From Nemertoderma westbladi (lineage: Eukaryota > Xenacoelomorpha > Nemertodermatida > Nemertodermatidae), in assembly GCA_032718475.1 (NCBI GenBank), contig JAUCBJ010000988.1, positions 1-37,790 on the forward strand: a stretch of DNA of 37,790 bases. The letters are read 5' to 3'. Made by a program: the position numbers and the translations under genes. Shown here piece by piece: positions 9,097-19,565 of the stretch (positions are counted from its first letter, which is position 1; every line of letters begins with the position of its first letter). The notes beneath the pieces are model-generated. The model did no database searches. It saw only the letters and a list, made by a program, of their open reading frames with translations, and was not told the DNA's origin.

Positions 9097-12000
9097 ATTA
9101 CATTAGCAATGCAGAGGTCCGGCCACTAGAGGCCAGTGGAATTACCGGACACAATCGGCCTCACAGGCGTCAGTTAACTCCTGACCGGCTGCCTGTCTCA
9201 CCCCCTAATGGAGAGAGAGAAGCCAACAATTCTTTGAGTCCCTTTCCTGATAACCTTTCTGGCCCAAACCCTGGGTCACCAGGGAGGCCAGATTGTGATG
9301 GGGAGAGGGATTCTGGAGTTGGAGGCTACTATCATGTTCCACCCCGACCAACAAAGCCATTGGTGAATAAGAGGCAAGTCACTAGACTAGCCTCAGTAAA
9401 CACCCTAACACTCGGGTCCCCAATGCGACAAGGTGAGCTGACTGCCTTGGCAGATAAGCTTTCTCTTAGCGCAGTGGGTGTTCAAGAGCACCGAATGCAG
9501 ACTGGACAGACTGATGAGGTTCTGATTAAGGACATGGGGGGCGGTTGGCGACTCGCCCTCGCGTCAGCAGATGATAGTGGCAATGGTAAAATTGGGTTAT
9601 TGATGAATCCAACTGTACATGCAGCATTGGACAAAATAGACCAAATCTCTAACCGCATCCTCCGTTGCCACTTCTCTGGCTAAGAAGTTTCCTAAGGTGG
9701 TTCTGATTGTGTGCTACTCTCCAGCTAGTGTTGCCCCTGTAGAGGAGGTGGAAAATTTCTACCACAATCTACAAGCAGCTACTGATGGAGTGGATCAGCA
9801 TGCATTCTTAACATTCCTGGGAGACTTTAATGCAAGTCTGAATCAATCACCTACATCGCCCTGGGTCTATAGCAATAGTGTTAACCGAAATTCTGTCCAT
9901 CTTCAGGATTTTATCTCTGGAAATGGATTGTTTTCGGCTGGAACCCAGTTCAAGAAGCGAACTGGAAAGCTATGGACTCATAGTGGACCCAGTGGTCACA
10001 AGTCCCAGATATACCATATTCTGTTTCGTAGGAAATACAGGAGCTCTATACAAGACTGTAATGCATTTACACTTCGACCCTTCTCCAGTGATCACAGCCT
10101 TATTGTGGCCAAGGTAAGACTTAGTCTGCGTGGTAGCAGAACAACGAAATCTGCCTTGCCACGGCATGACTGGTCCTCTCTGTTGCAACAGCCAAGTGTG
10201 AGATCCAGCTTCACCCTACAGCTGAGCAACAGGTATGAGGCTCTTGCCTCTGAGGCGGCAGATCACTGTGGGGGCTATACTGCCTTTACAGAAGCAGTTA
10301 AGTTAGCAGCTGCAGAAACAGTTCCTGTATACCCTCGAAACAGGAAAAGTGCCCCCTGGACTGACAACAAAATTCAAAAGTGCCGAAATGACCTTCATAA
10401 GGCGCAGAAAGAGTCCCGACTCAAACAGACTACAGCGGCCAAGAATGCAGTTAAGGCTGCATCTAGGTCCCTGAACAGGCAGTACTCTGTTAATATACAG
10501 GAGCTAATAAACCAACAGGTTGATGCCATCAATGATGCTGACGACAGCAGGCAATCATCCCAGGCATGGAAATCGATCAATCTGCTTACTGGGCGGAAAA
10601 GCCAACTAACCACCAAGGTTAAGGCTGAATCACCAGCCGATCGCCTCAATGGTTGGAAAGCCCACTTTGAAAAGCTCCTCAATAATGACAGGGTATTTAC
10701 TGATAACTTTATAGAAGTAAAGGTGTCTGAGTCTGTACTCCCAGATATTCCCATTGGCGGTATCTCCTTTGCAGAAGTGAAGGCTGCTGCAAAGAGCATT
10801 AAGACCAATCGTGCCAGTGGAGTAGATGGTGTTCCCCCAGAGGTCTTTAAAATACCTGAGTGTTTAAAGCTCATCTATCCCATCATAGTAGACATGTACC
10901 GTACAACAAGAGTCCCACAAGAAATGAAAACAAATAAGTTGGTGCCAGTTCCCAAGAAGGGCAACCTAACACTCTATGGTTCTTTTCGGGGAATCTCATT
11001 GATCTAAATTTCTGCAAAGCTATACAATAGGATTCTATTAAATCGCATCAGGGATCCCATTGAGAGACTGCTCCGTGGAAATCAGAATGGGTTCCGTAAA
11101 GGTCGTGGGACCATGGAGCCCATTTTGGCACTTAGAAGGATAATTGAAGAATTATCAAAAAAGAAAGACAGGCATCTGGCTGTTATCTTTGTTGACTTCT
11201 TCAAGGCCTTTGATTCCGTCTCTCGCTCACGTATGTTCAGCATACTTTCATTATATGGGATTCCTGATGAAATTATTGCAGCAATCAGATCAGTATACGA
11301 TGGTTCGACAACATTTGTGTCTACTGTTGACGGTGACACAGAACCATTTGAAGTGTTATGGGGCGTCCTCCAAGGAGACACACTTGCACCATTCTTGTTC
11401 ATTATTGTGGTTGACTATGTTCTACGCATGTCCTTAGATCATCATAATGATGATGGGGTGATGATAACTCCCCCTACTGGCTCCAGAAGTCGAGGAAATC
11501 CTGCCAAGTACCTAACTGATCTAGACTTTGCTGATGACTTAGGAGTACTCTCAGAATCATTAGAGGGAGCCCAACGGCTCATCAGCTCATTAGAACATGC
11601 TGCTTCCAGTGTTGGTCTTTTTATTAACTCCAGAAAGACCAAAATTCTGACAGTTAACTTTGAAAGTCCTCAGCAAGTCTCTGATCGGATGAGCATAAGC
11701 TCAAAGGATGGTATGCTTGAGCATGTGGACGACTTCTGTTACCTGGGATCATGGATCCGGAAGTCAGGTGAGGACCTTCGAATACGTAAGGGAAAGGCAT
11801 GGGCAGCCTTGAATAGGCTTTCCAGGATTTGGAAGTCACCGAGAATTAATCGGAAACTTAAGGTCCGATTATTTAGAGCAGCAGTAGTTCCAATACTCCT
11901 CTACGGGAGTCCATGCTGGACTCTAACTGCTGAGGACACAAAATCTCTGGAAGGCACATTCACAAGAATGCTACGTCGGGTTCATTGTGACAAGTACAAT

Positions 12001-12347
12001 GTACACATCTCCAACCAGACACTATATAACATTGGAGGTGTCTCATTGGTTCCCCCAAGCTTGACACTAGAACAAAATCGCCTCCGCTTTGCAGGACATT
12101 GCTTTCGCCGTGAGGACCAGCCAGTGCATAATCTTGTACTTTGGCAGCCTCATGGAGTGAATAAGCATGGTGGACAGCCCATGACTTTCTTGAGACGCAT
12201 CTTAAAGGACACTGGCCTTAAAGATGCGGATGATCTAGCAAATGTCATGGGTGATAGGGAGTTGTGGCGGTGCAATTTTGTTGACAAGCCGGCACAGCAT
12301 TCTTAAAAATGCAGCTGCAATGCAGCATGCCGATCCTAGTAGTAGTA
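9097..12347 (+). mobile_element. RTE-like non-LTR retrotransposon, nearly full length, inactive
   Basis: A ~3.25-kb LINE that encodes an apurinic-type endonuclease followed by a reverse transcriptase, and ends in a short TAG microsatellite tail (CCTAGTAGTAGTAG) as many RTE-clade elements do. A 9-bp direct repeat brackets it (9088-9096 and 12348-12356). It lies in sense orientation in the guanylate cyclase intron between the exons at 7989 and 13306. A second, 5'-truncated copy is at 35481-37113 on the minus strand. The coding sequence is broken (see the pseudogene entry). RTE-type assignment rests on the compact single-ORF layout and the YLGSW.R..G-type C-terminal region; clade not confirmed by phylogeny. 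Confidence 0.75.
9100..12306 (+). pseudogene. broken endonuclease/reverse transcriptase ORF of RTE-like LINE
   Basis: Frame one (to 9683, open from about 9100) carries the start of the endonuclease: SVNTLTLGSPMRQGELTAL and GVQEHRMQ with the catalytic Glu. A frameshift near 9660-9680 moves the frame to 9697-11007. That segment has GDFNASLN, FSSDHSLI (endonuclease His motif), TNRASGVDGVPPEVF and VPVPKKGNLTLYGSFRGISL (RT fingers). A TAA stop at 11005-11007 interrupts it. The same frame resumes to 12306 with FVDFFKAFDSV (RT motif A), GVLQGDTLAPFLF (motif B), LDFADDLGVLS (catalytic FADD), GLFINSRKTK (motif D) and DDFCYLGSWIRKSG. The second copy reads Ser where this copy has the stop, so the stop is a mutation. 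The catalytic residues are present, but no single product can be made. Confidence 0.85.
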
Positions 12348-12356
12348 GTTCATAAG
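12348..12356. repeat. candidate target-site duplication of RTE-like LINE, right
   Basis: GTTCATAAG, matching 9088-9096. Confidence 0.55.
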
Positions 12357-12677
12357 TAGCATTTAAAGCTTTTACGGCCCTCGTTTTGTTAAAAAAAAAA
12401 AATAACTCGTGCCGTAACGTTATAAAGTGTTATTTTACGAACAATGGCGTAGTCATATTTGCCTTGCTGCTTCTGTTTCCTGTAATAAATGCCGAGGTAG
12501 ACAAACTGTAGTGTTACATTGAAGCTGAATATATACCAATTAGTTAATTTAAGACATAAAATTATGAATACAACTGAACTAAAATAATATTTTTGCCAAT
12601 TTATTATTGTATTAGGATTAACTGGGTTTGCAGTGGTATTTAATTTACTGCCTGAATAATTTATAACTTATTGTAAT

Positions 12678-12828
12678 AACTATTTACATACTTGTGTGTA
12701 AAGTAGCACTTTACAGCGTGATGATCCGAGTGGCTTTGTTACACGAACGAACGTTAGTGAGTGAGTGAAAATAAAGCCACGAGGATCAGAACACTGTAAA
12801 GTACTTTGCAACAAGTATGTATGTAGTT
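12678..12828. mobile_element. short foldback element, ~55-bp imperfect arms
   Basis: Left arm 12678-12737 and right arm 12773-12828 are imperfect reverse complements. Shared blocks are CATACTTG, ACTTTACAG, GATCC and GTGGCTTT. The loop is about 35 bases, with short GAGTGAGTGA-type direct repeats. No ORF. It is consistent with a MITE or foldback element in the intron. Confidence 0.65.
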
Positions 12829-13023
12829 TTATTCCAAAATTTTAACATTACGAAATGATTGTACATATATTAATAAGTGATAGAAACTGCACAAATTATA
12901 TTAGTTGCTGTATAAATAAATGTAAAAATGACATCAATTATGTTATAAAAAAGTTAGCTTATATTTATGGTGGCGTATTTATGATGGCTTATATTTATGG
13001 CAATTAATTGTAAATGCCTCCTA

Positions 13024-13090
13024 TTGTTTACGTGGTAACCAATGACGCAGTAACTTTACAGATCGCCGTCATTGGTTACCACATAAACAA
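13024..13090. repeat. 24-bp inverted repeat (hairpin)
   Basis: Arms 13024-13047 and 13067-13090 match at 23 of 24 positions (TTGTTTACGTGGTAACC, then AATGACG). The loop is 19 bases. Weak complementarity continues outwards. It is probably the core of another small foldback element. Confidence 0.65.
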
Positions 13091-13305
13091 GGCACATTAC
13101 AACACCAATACAATAATTAATGTACAGGCCAATACAATGCTGTAATGTCCTCAAAAGTTGTAAAGTGGTAAATAACAACTCGCTGTTAATACTAACGGCG
13201 TTGAGTAATGTTACAATTTTGGAATGAAATGAATGATAGTCAGCTATTTCTCGCTTAATCAAAATGGACATTACTTATTGACAATACATTTTTCATTCTG
13301 TAAAG

Positions 13306-13477
13306 GGAATGCATTATCTACACAACAGTGTGATCGGTTACCATGGCAACTTAAAGTCATCAAATTGTGTAGTCGATGCTCGATTTGTGTGCAAAATTAC
13401 CGATTTCGGACTCCATTCCTTACGGACTCTCGACAACAGCTGTGATCAAAACGAGGATCCCACAATGTACTATGAAT
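13306..13477 (+). CDS. receptor guanylate cyclase, kinase-homology catalytic-loop exon (last one visible)
   Basis: A 172-bp exon with acceptor TTCTGTAAAG and donor GAAT|GTAAGT, ending in phase 1. It encodes [20 protein letters not shown], then [19 protein letters not shown] and a polar tail ending in [16 protein letters not shown] is the family signature of the kinase-homology domain. HGN replaces the HRD of active kinases, so the catalytic Asp is missing and the domain is a pseudokinase, as expected. The next expected exon (family pattern LWTAPELLR) and the cyclase catalytic exons were not found on the plus strand to the end of the window. The gene may continue beyond it, or the copy may be truncated by rearrangement. 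Confidence 0.85.
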
Positions 13478-14652
13478 GTAAGTTAGATTACTAGGTAGCC
13501 TGCAGCCTATGTGAGAAAAGTATATTACTCGCATATAGTTTAGGTTTCATACATACATTCCGTACATCATCGACTTACATCGTGTTGCAATTCTGGCACA
13601 TCCAGAGATAAATGCGCCCCTAATCACTCAGTTAGCTATAAACTTTCCGAGTTTGGGGATGTTCTATAGTCCAAGCAAGAATTTGTGACAACTCCTAAAA
13701 AAAAGGTGATAACACTCAGCCACAGTAAAAAAAAAGTAGATCACAGTCAAAGCCTTAACCAGCTAGCATTCACACCCCTCCCCACCACTACCCAATGCTA
13801 CCCCCACCTACCTCCAGAGATTGAAATGTTTCCATATTATACAGTAGGTGTTGAGTGCTGTTAGTTGTAGTCTAATCTAGAAAGGGTATTTTTACAGTGT
13901 ACGATTAGATTCGTGTATATTTGATAATTGTACCTGATGTGGGAAGGTTTTTAATATACAACAGCAATGTACAAACTAAAAAATAAAAATAAATTAAAAT
14001 TTATAATCAAGAGTGATCTGGTAGTTAATTTCCGGGTTGGGGAAATGATTTTGGTGTAAGGCGAAACTAACTTTGAGATATGTTAGCAAGGACAATATGC
14101 TACGTAAATTCATTAACAGGATTTCGGATTAATGCTCAAACTACTAAGCAGAAATAGGATTATGAAAATTATTTGTAATTCTGAATAGTGATCATATGAT
14201 AACTTTTGAAGCTTTTTACTGATTTATTAGGCGGTACTGCAATTTTGTCAAATTAGAAGTATACGATCCTTCCAGCAATTGGCTTCCTATTGAAAAATCA
14301 AAATCTACCTGTTAATTTTCTGTTTCAAAATATTTCTAAATGTTTCAATGCTAGTTCTAAAAGTTTAATATACAGAACACTACAGGTACTGTATGTACCA
14401 TAGGTAGTAAGTACAGTGCCATATATTACACTTAGTGTGCTATACATTACAGGTCAGGTGCTTTCGTTCTGGGATAGGGTCTCCCTTATTGGTCCTATAT
14501 TAAATACTTGGCTGCAGGGTTTTATGGCCTGAAGAGTCAGATGGTAACATACTAATGGCCGGTCAGGGGTATAGCGCACTCATTTTCAATTTGAGTGCGC
14601 TCCACTGCAACCTGCCCTGGCAGCAGTGGTACAGGGGATGGCACAGCAGATG
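13478..14652. other. non-coding sequence between last guanylate cyclase exon and large LINE
   Basis: AT-rich with no ORF or exon I can support. It has two AAAAAAAGT-type runs near 13700 and a C-rich stretch at 13770-13812. It contains the hairpin at 14573-14601, and the CAGCAGATG that may be the downstream target-site duplication of the LINE. Confidence 0.4.
14573..14601. repeat. perfect 10-bp stem, 9-nt loop hairpin
   Basis: AGCGCACTCA at 14573-14582 pairs perfectly with TGAGTGCGCT at 14592-14601. It lies about 50 bp beyond the proposed 3' end of the LINE; no function assigned. Confidence 0.55.
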
Positions 14653-15148
14653 AACTGTGCATGTTATTATTCGTTTATTTCATTCGCACACGGCGACATC
14701 ATAATAAAAATGTGTACAAATTACACAATAGTTGTCATAGAGTTCAATTTACACACAGAATAAATTGCATAGCAGGGACGAATAAGTAAGTACATATAGT
14801 GGGGCGACACATATTCAGATATAAGTTATAGTGTTACGGAATATTAAATAAAATAGTATTATGCTTTGCATAATGCATATGTAAAAAGAAGACTCTGAAC
14901 TAAACAAGTACCGATACCAAATATATATTGCACCAGAATAGTGAGGGAAAAAAAAGATAAAATAAAACAGCTTGGCTGGTAAGACACGGCGCCGGTCTGA
15001 CACCACCACCACCCCCCCCCCCCCCCCCCCCCCCCTCTAGGCGCCTCTTTCCTAATGAGTACTGGATTTTGTGTAACTGTAAGGACAATAGGTTCACGAA
15101 GGTTCGAAAAACCAGCAATCAGATTCCAGCTGCAGTACAGCACCACCC
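14653..15148 (-). other. 3' UTR of the large LINE with poly(G)/(GGT)n tract
   Basis: This follows the ORF2 stop on the minus strand. It contains a run of 24 Gs (Cs at 15012-15035 on the plus strand) followed by GGT repeats, then AT-rich sequence. It ends with an ATGAAATAAACGAATAAT motif near 14664-14685 that includes a polyadenylation-type AATAAA. No coding signal. Confidence 0.5.
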
Positions 15149-18100
15149 CTAGGGTACATTGAAAAATCTCAGAATACGATCATGCTTCATCTTGAAGGAA
15201 GAGGATATATTGTAGCACCAGCGGATAAATTCAGCCTTGTAGTTCTCGATAGTAGATATCGTTCCCGGTTGAAGTCGTTGGCTCAAGGAAGATTTGCTGT
15301 ACTCATATGTAAAAAGGGATGTGATTAGAGGCATTGGGAATGCTCTTCTTGATGAATCGTAAGTGGAGAAGACACCAACATATGAATGATTGCTTCTTGG
15401 CACTTTGGCTAACACTCGTGTGAGCGTTTGCAGGATAAGATTAGGACAATTCTTACAGCGCAGCAATATACATAGGCACTCGTGGTATGCCTCCATTGTT
15501 AATGGTCTACAGCCAATGAGGCAATATATAATTTGGTTACTGACGTATGGTCCTAAGTGGAGGACTCCCCGAAGAGCCTTGCGGTAATACGAGTCCAGTT
15601 GTTCTAGAGCTGGAGTTGATAGCGCGCCCACTTGGAATTTAACAGTATATAAAATTGTAGGAACTGCGACAGTGCGCCAGAGGTAGCCAACAGTATCACA
15701 GTCCAATTTGCGACATGTCCAGCCGTTCCTGTGGAAAACGTCAGATATGCGTGCGATTGTTTGTATACAACTTTGTAGCCGACTAGCATTGTTTGCGATT
15801 GCAACAATAGGGAATCCTAAGAATGTAATAGAGGAGCTCGCTGGTACTAAGACGCCATTTATATTTAAGAAAGTTGGAACACAATGAGTCGAGTTGCCAA
15901 GACCAAGATGAACAGACCACTTTGTTTTACTCTCTTCAAACTGTAGGTTAATGCTGCTGAGTTCATTAGATACAGTGTCAATTATGGTTTCAATTTCTTT
16001 CGGAGTTCTTCCTACAATTAATATATCGTCGGCGTAGGAGATGATCCCAAGCCAAAATAATGATATGTTAAAACCGTATCCTTGGGAGTCTGTCTTTTCG
16101 AAGACATCACCTGTGTACATGATGAAGAGTATAGGGGATAGTATAGAGCCTTGCTTCACGCCTTTGACAAGTCTGACACCTATATTGTTGATACTGTCAC
16201 CAAACTTAAGGAAAGCGATTGATGAGCGGTAATAAGCTAACAGTGATAGACAGATGTATGGGTTAAGGTGCTTGGATAATTTTCCAAAGAGTATGGCATA
16301 GTCGACATTGTCGAAGGCACTACTGATATCAAGCTGACAGACGTATGTTGTATTCCTCTGGAGACGCTGCCATTCAAGAAATTCCAGAATTGTACTAATT
16401 ATGATATCTGACCCAATTTTCTTTTGATATGCGAGCTGCGGCAGTGGTATAAAGTCGGGGAGAGATAGAAACTCAAACATGATGACGCTCTCCATCACTT
16501 TGCTAACTACGTTTATACTGGCAATTGGACGATAGGACCTGTGTGATAAGGCATTCCTCCCTTTTCCTTTATATAAGCTTGAAATAATTGTATACCCTAA
16601 GGTCTCAGGAACTTCGCCTAGTCTGAAGCATGTGTTGATAATGTCGGCCAGTACATTGCAAATAAAGTCCTCATCGAGACACATTATGTGTTCCACTACA
16701 AGGGAGTTGATGTCTCCAGATTTTCCTTTGGCAAGAGCAATTGTGGCACGCTTTATGGTTGTCGGTGATATTACAGGGAGTGTAGATTCTGTACATCTGT
16801 TCTGTAGATCAGACACCAGCTTGTCCATATTGTTGTCATACCCTGCGTACTTTATATTCGAAGCTGTTAAATTGTTTAGTATGTCGGTTTGAACTGAATC
16901 CGGTGGTTTATTGGCTTTTTTATCATTGAAAGCGCCCCAGAAGGCCTTAGGGTTATTCCTAAAGGTATTCGCCTTCCTCTTGATATTATCTGATGTCAGT
17001 GACTTCAGCAGCCAGTTCTTTAGTCTGCGGACAGAACGACGAGATTCCTTGTAAGCTACGCCATATAGACTAGTTTCATTCTTGTCATCTGTGCACCATA
17101 GCTCAAATAGTTTCCGGCATGTGGTTGATCTGTCTTTGAGTAAAGCTGACCGTATTCGAATATTCTTGGTTTTGCGCAATTTCCTAATTAATGGTAGAAA
17201 AATCTTCGCTGCACCATAAATACTATTTTGGACTCCGGAGACAAATTCTGTTAAGTTGTTGAGATCCCAGTTGATTGGCAACACACCCACTGAGTCATAC
17301 ATCCCCTTCACCTCGCTTTGGACCTTTTGTTGATATAAAAGTAGGTGCTCATCAGTTACCTTGCCCCATGCAACCTTGATTGGTGGTGGTAGTTTTCTAT
17401 ACATTCCTGATATCTTTCTGGTGTCTTTAACTTCAGATTTCATCTTGAACTTCTCAAATTTAAAGTTAGCCAAGAGTGGGACATGGTCAGATTGGCATAG
17501 TGCATCATCAGAGCCAATGGTGCCGTTGACTAAACATTGATAACCTAGATTATTGGATATGATGTGATCAATGTATGAGTTTCCATGTCCACGGAATGTG
17601 ACACATGGGCCTGTAAATTTGGGGAAGGTGTCTACTGCGATGAGATTATTTTCATTAAGAAAACCGTGAAGCCTGTCGCCTCGTGAGGTAGGATGATACC
17701 TACATTTACGTGGTCCTTGTAGAGGTCCAAAGTCGCAGTTGGTGTCGGACAAAATGATAGGAATTGCAGTCTCATAAGAGTTAATTAAGTTTGTTAACCG
17801 CGCTAAGAAGTTCTCGAAGGTTGCAGAGGATTTTGAAGAATCAGGAGCATAGCACGAAAGCACAAGCACAGATTGGCTGCAGTCTGAGGATGCATAGATT
17901 CCTACTATATCATCTCCGCTAGATACCTTAGTGGCATTGTGGAAGGTTTCTCTTCTGTACCAGAGTGAAGTACCACCAGCACCTCTAACTCGGTTTGGGT
18001 TGCACATTAACTTGCTGATAGTATATACACATTCAAACTTGTTATGTAGATTTGGCAGTAGTTCCTTGGCCTCAAGTGCGTCGAGCCAATGTTCCTGTAC

Positions 18101-18319
18101 AGCGAATACATCAGTTTCTTCCAATAACTGTGAAATTTGATCAGAGCTAGAATGGAATCCCCGACAATTGAAACTCCCAGTCCGGAGGTGAAAGTGGTTG
18201 CAGTAGTCATTACTTGTATCACATAATGAACCTGATTGCTGGATTGGAGTGTTAAAGACGTTGCTTATAGGGCTGCCTCTGGAAATGACTGTGTGGTTCA
18301 CGTTGGTACAGACCTTCAT
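15149..18319 (-). CDS. LINE ORF2: endonuclease and reverse transcriptase, intact
   Basis: An uninterrupted 1,056-residue ORF with an ATG start. The N-terminal ~280 residues are an apurinic-type endonuclease that would nick target DNA: GSFNCRGF, VQEHWLDA (catalytic Glu), ILSDTNCDFG, NSYIDHIISN and CQSDHVPLLANF. Middle: the reverse transcriptase, with ALAKGKSGDI, SLYKGKG then YRPIASINVVSKVMESVI, VCQLDISSAFDNVDYAILF (motif A, catalytic Asp), GVKQGSILSPILFIMY (motif B), ISYADDILIVG (catalytic YADD), LQFEESKTKW (motif D) and ITFLGFPI. The ~250-residue C-terminal part has scattered Cys and His but no clear zinc knuckle. The start overlaps the end of the upstream RRM frame by 68 bases, so translation probably depends on reinitiation or frameshifting. 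The intact frame with all catalytic motifs suggests a recent insertion. Confidence 0.9.
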   Translation of the reverse strand: MKVCTNVNHTVISRGSPISNVFNTPIQQSGSLCDTSNDYCNHFHLRTGSFNCRGFHSSSDQISQLLEETDVFAVQEHWLDALEAKELLPNLHNKFECVYTISKLMCNPNRVRGAGGTSLWYRRETFHNATKVSSGDDIVGIYASSDCSQSVLVLSCYAPDSSKSSATFENFLARLTNLINSYETAIPIILSDTNCDFGPLQGPRKCRYHPTSRGDRLHGFLNENNLIAVDTFPKFTGPCVTFRGHGNSYIDHIISNNLGYQCLVNGTIGSDDALCQSDHVPLLANFKFEKFKMKSEVKDTRKISGMYRKLPPPIKVAWGKVTDEHLLLYQQKVQSEVKGMYDSVGVLPINWDLNNLTEFVSGVQNSIYGAAKIFLPLIRKLRKTKNIRIRSALLKDRSTTCRKLFELWCTDDKNETSLYGVAYKESRRSVRRLKNWLLKSLTSDNIKRKANTFRNNPKAFWGAFNDKKANKPPDSVQTDILNNLTASNIKYAGYDNNMDKLVSDLQNRCTESTLPVISPTTIKRATIALAKGKSGDINSLVVEHIMCLDEDFICNVLADIINTCFRLGEVPETLGYTIISSLYKGKGRNALSHRSYRPIASINVVSKVMESVIMFEFLSLPDFIPLPQLAYQKKIGSDIIISTILEFLEWQRLQRNTTYVCQLDISSAFDNVDYAILFGKLSKHLNPYICLSLLAYYRSSIAFLKFGDSINNIGVRLVKGVKQGSILSPILFIMYTGDVFEKTDSQGYGFNISLFWLGIISYADDILIVGRTPKEIETIIDTVSNELSSINLQFEESKTKWSVHLGLGNSTHCVPTFLNINGVLVPASSSITFLGFPIVAIANNASRLQSCIQTIARISDVFHRNGWTCRKLDCDTVGYLWRTVAVPTILYTVKFQVGALSTPALEQLDSYYRKALRGVLHLGPYVSNQIIYCLIGCRPLTMEAYHECLCILLRCKNCPNLILQTLTRVLAKVPRSNHSYVGVFSTYDSSRRAFPMPLITSLFTYEYSKSSLSQRLQPGTISTIENYKAEFIRWCYNISSSFKMKHDRILRFFNVP

Positions 18320-19044
18320 ACTCCCCCAGTCTGTATGTCTGACTAGATGTTAGTTTCCCTGTGAATTCATGCTGATAAGGTCTATTGGCACGGCTGTGTG
18401 TAATCCATTTGCAACACCGAACTCCATCAGGCCAGAAAGAGTCACTGCAGACAGTGTCGTGATTGAACATATCGACTGTTATCCTTACACTCACAGTCCT
18501 TCCTTGTGTGCGAATTGGCTTCACTTGGTAAATATCAACATTTTTCGCGACTAGATAATCCTCAATGTCCATTGGGGTGTACTGTCTTGGTATGCCAGTT
18601 ACATATAAGTATGTGTATAAATGGTGGAGGGTTGATTGTGTTGTGTTACCTTGGCGTCTATGGCCATTATTGATATATGGCCTTTGGGCCTGGTGTTGCT
18701 GATGTGTTTGTTTTCGGAGGTGGTTACCTCTGATTTGAGTCGCAAAGGTGTTTGGCGGGTTATGAGAATGACCTACACGATGTGCTCCACTAATTTGTTT
18801 GTTGTTATTGATTTTCTGATTTGCCAAAGTATTTCTAATGTTGTTCGTAGGATCATGATCGATGTCATTCCCTGCTATATCATTGTCTGCATCGCTCAAG
18901 GTTATATAGCTTGTGGAAGAATTTGATGGTATCTCAGAGTTGGTTTCACAGTTGTCCCACTTATTAGGCACTATGCTGGAGCTCTGTTGACTGTTACCAA
19001 CAAGTTCCGATAAGCAAGCATACCCTACCCATTGCTGATGGGTA
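18252..19044 (-). CDS. LINE ORF1, C-terminal part with RRM-like domain
   Basis: Open frame of about 260 residues. The N-terminal half is Asn/His/Gln-rich and disordered-looking. The C-terminal ~110 residues read YLYVTGIPRQYTPMDIEDYL, a basic segment, TVSVRITVDMF and then SDSFWPDGVRCCKWI. This is the shape of the RRM-like fold of animal LINE ORF1 proteins: RNP-like strand LYVTGIP, first helix, later strands, and a closing FWP.GV segment. Such proteins bind the element's RNA. No ATG fits the frame start, and a stop precedes it near 19045, so it probably continues from the coiled-coil frame across a frameshift at about 19050-19090. It ends overlapping ORF2. Confidence 0.65.
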
Positions 19045-19082
19045 TAGCTGATGCTGACTTTGACTTAGCGCAGAATGCATCG

Positions 19083-19565
19083 TTAGTGCCTTCCACACTT
19101 CGCCTTTGGCTTAGTCCATTTATTAGTTTTAGTAATCGGTTGGCTAATGGGGGTATCGTTTGTAACTTTTTCATCACAAGTGGGGTACACATCACCTGAT
19201 AACATGTGGTTTTTATGTGCCATACAGTGTTGGACTACAGTGTGTTTATTCAGTTGGTCCTGCAAAACAATTCGTGCATGCCTCTCTTGGTACAATTCAT
19301 CCTTTAGGTTAGTGATATCCTGTTTGAGAGCATCATTTTCTGTCTCTACTTTACACAATCTGGACTGGATTAGTTTGACAGCTTGTGTTAAGTCTAGTTT
19401 GAGTTGGTCGTATCCAGAGCTAGATGATCCTGTCACAGTGATTGGTAACAATCGCTTTCTACAGATCTCATGGAACGTTCCATCTTTCATGCAGGAGAGA
19501 AGTTCATATATATCTACAGCAAGTTCTTTAATAGAGTTCCTAGAAGAGAGTCCATAGAAGACCAC
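19083..19565 (-). CDS. LINE ORF1, central coiled-coil segment
   Basis: Open frame of ~160 residues. It begins VVFYGLSSRNSIKELAVDIY, probably helical. Residues ~68-110 (KLIQSRLCKVETENDALKQD, then ITNLKDELYQERHARIVLQD) form a clear heptad-type coiled coil, a usual trimerisation element in LINE ORF1 proteins. There is no ATG at its start. It overlaps the peptidase frame by 26 bases, and one base at the GGTGG (about 19560-19567) separates the two frames, so this is either an indel in this copy or a frameshift site. It ends in a basic KPKAKCGRH. Confidence 0.6.
   Translation of the reverse strand: MVFYGLSSRNSIKELAVDIYELLSCMKDGTFHEICRKRLLPITVTGSSSSGYDQLKLDLTQAVKLIQSRLCKVETENDALKQDITNLKDELYQERHARIVLQDQLNKHTVVQHCMAHKNHMLSGDVYPTCDEKVTNDTPISQPITKTNKWTKPKAKCGRH

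Noticed and set aside
10395-10874. 159-residue minus-strand ORF inside the RTE-like LINE
   Set aside because: Antisense shadow of the reverse-transcriptase coding region; no motif of its own.
14815-15146. Minus-strand ORFs with a poly-glycine run
   Set aside because: They result from translating the poly(G)/(GGT)n tract in the LINE 3' UTR.
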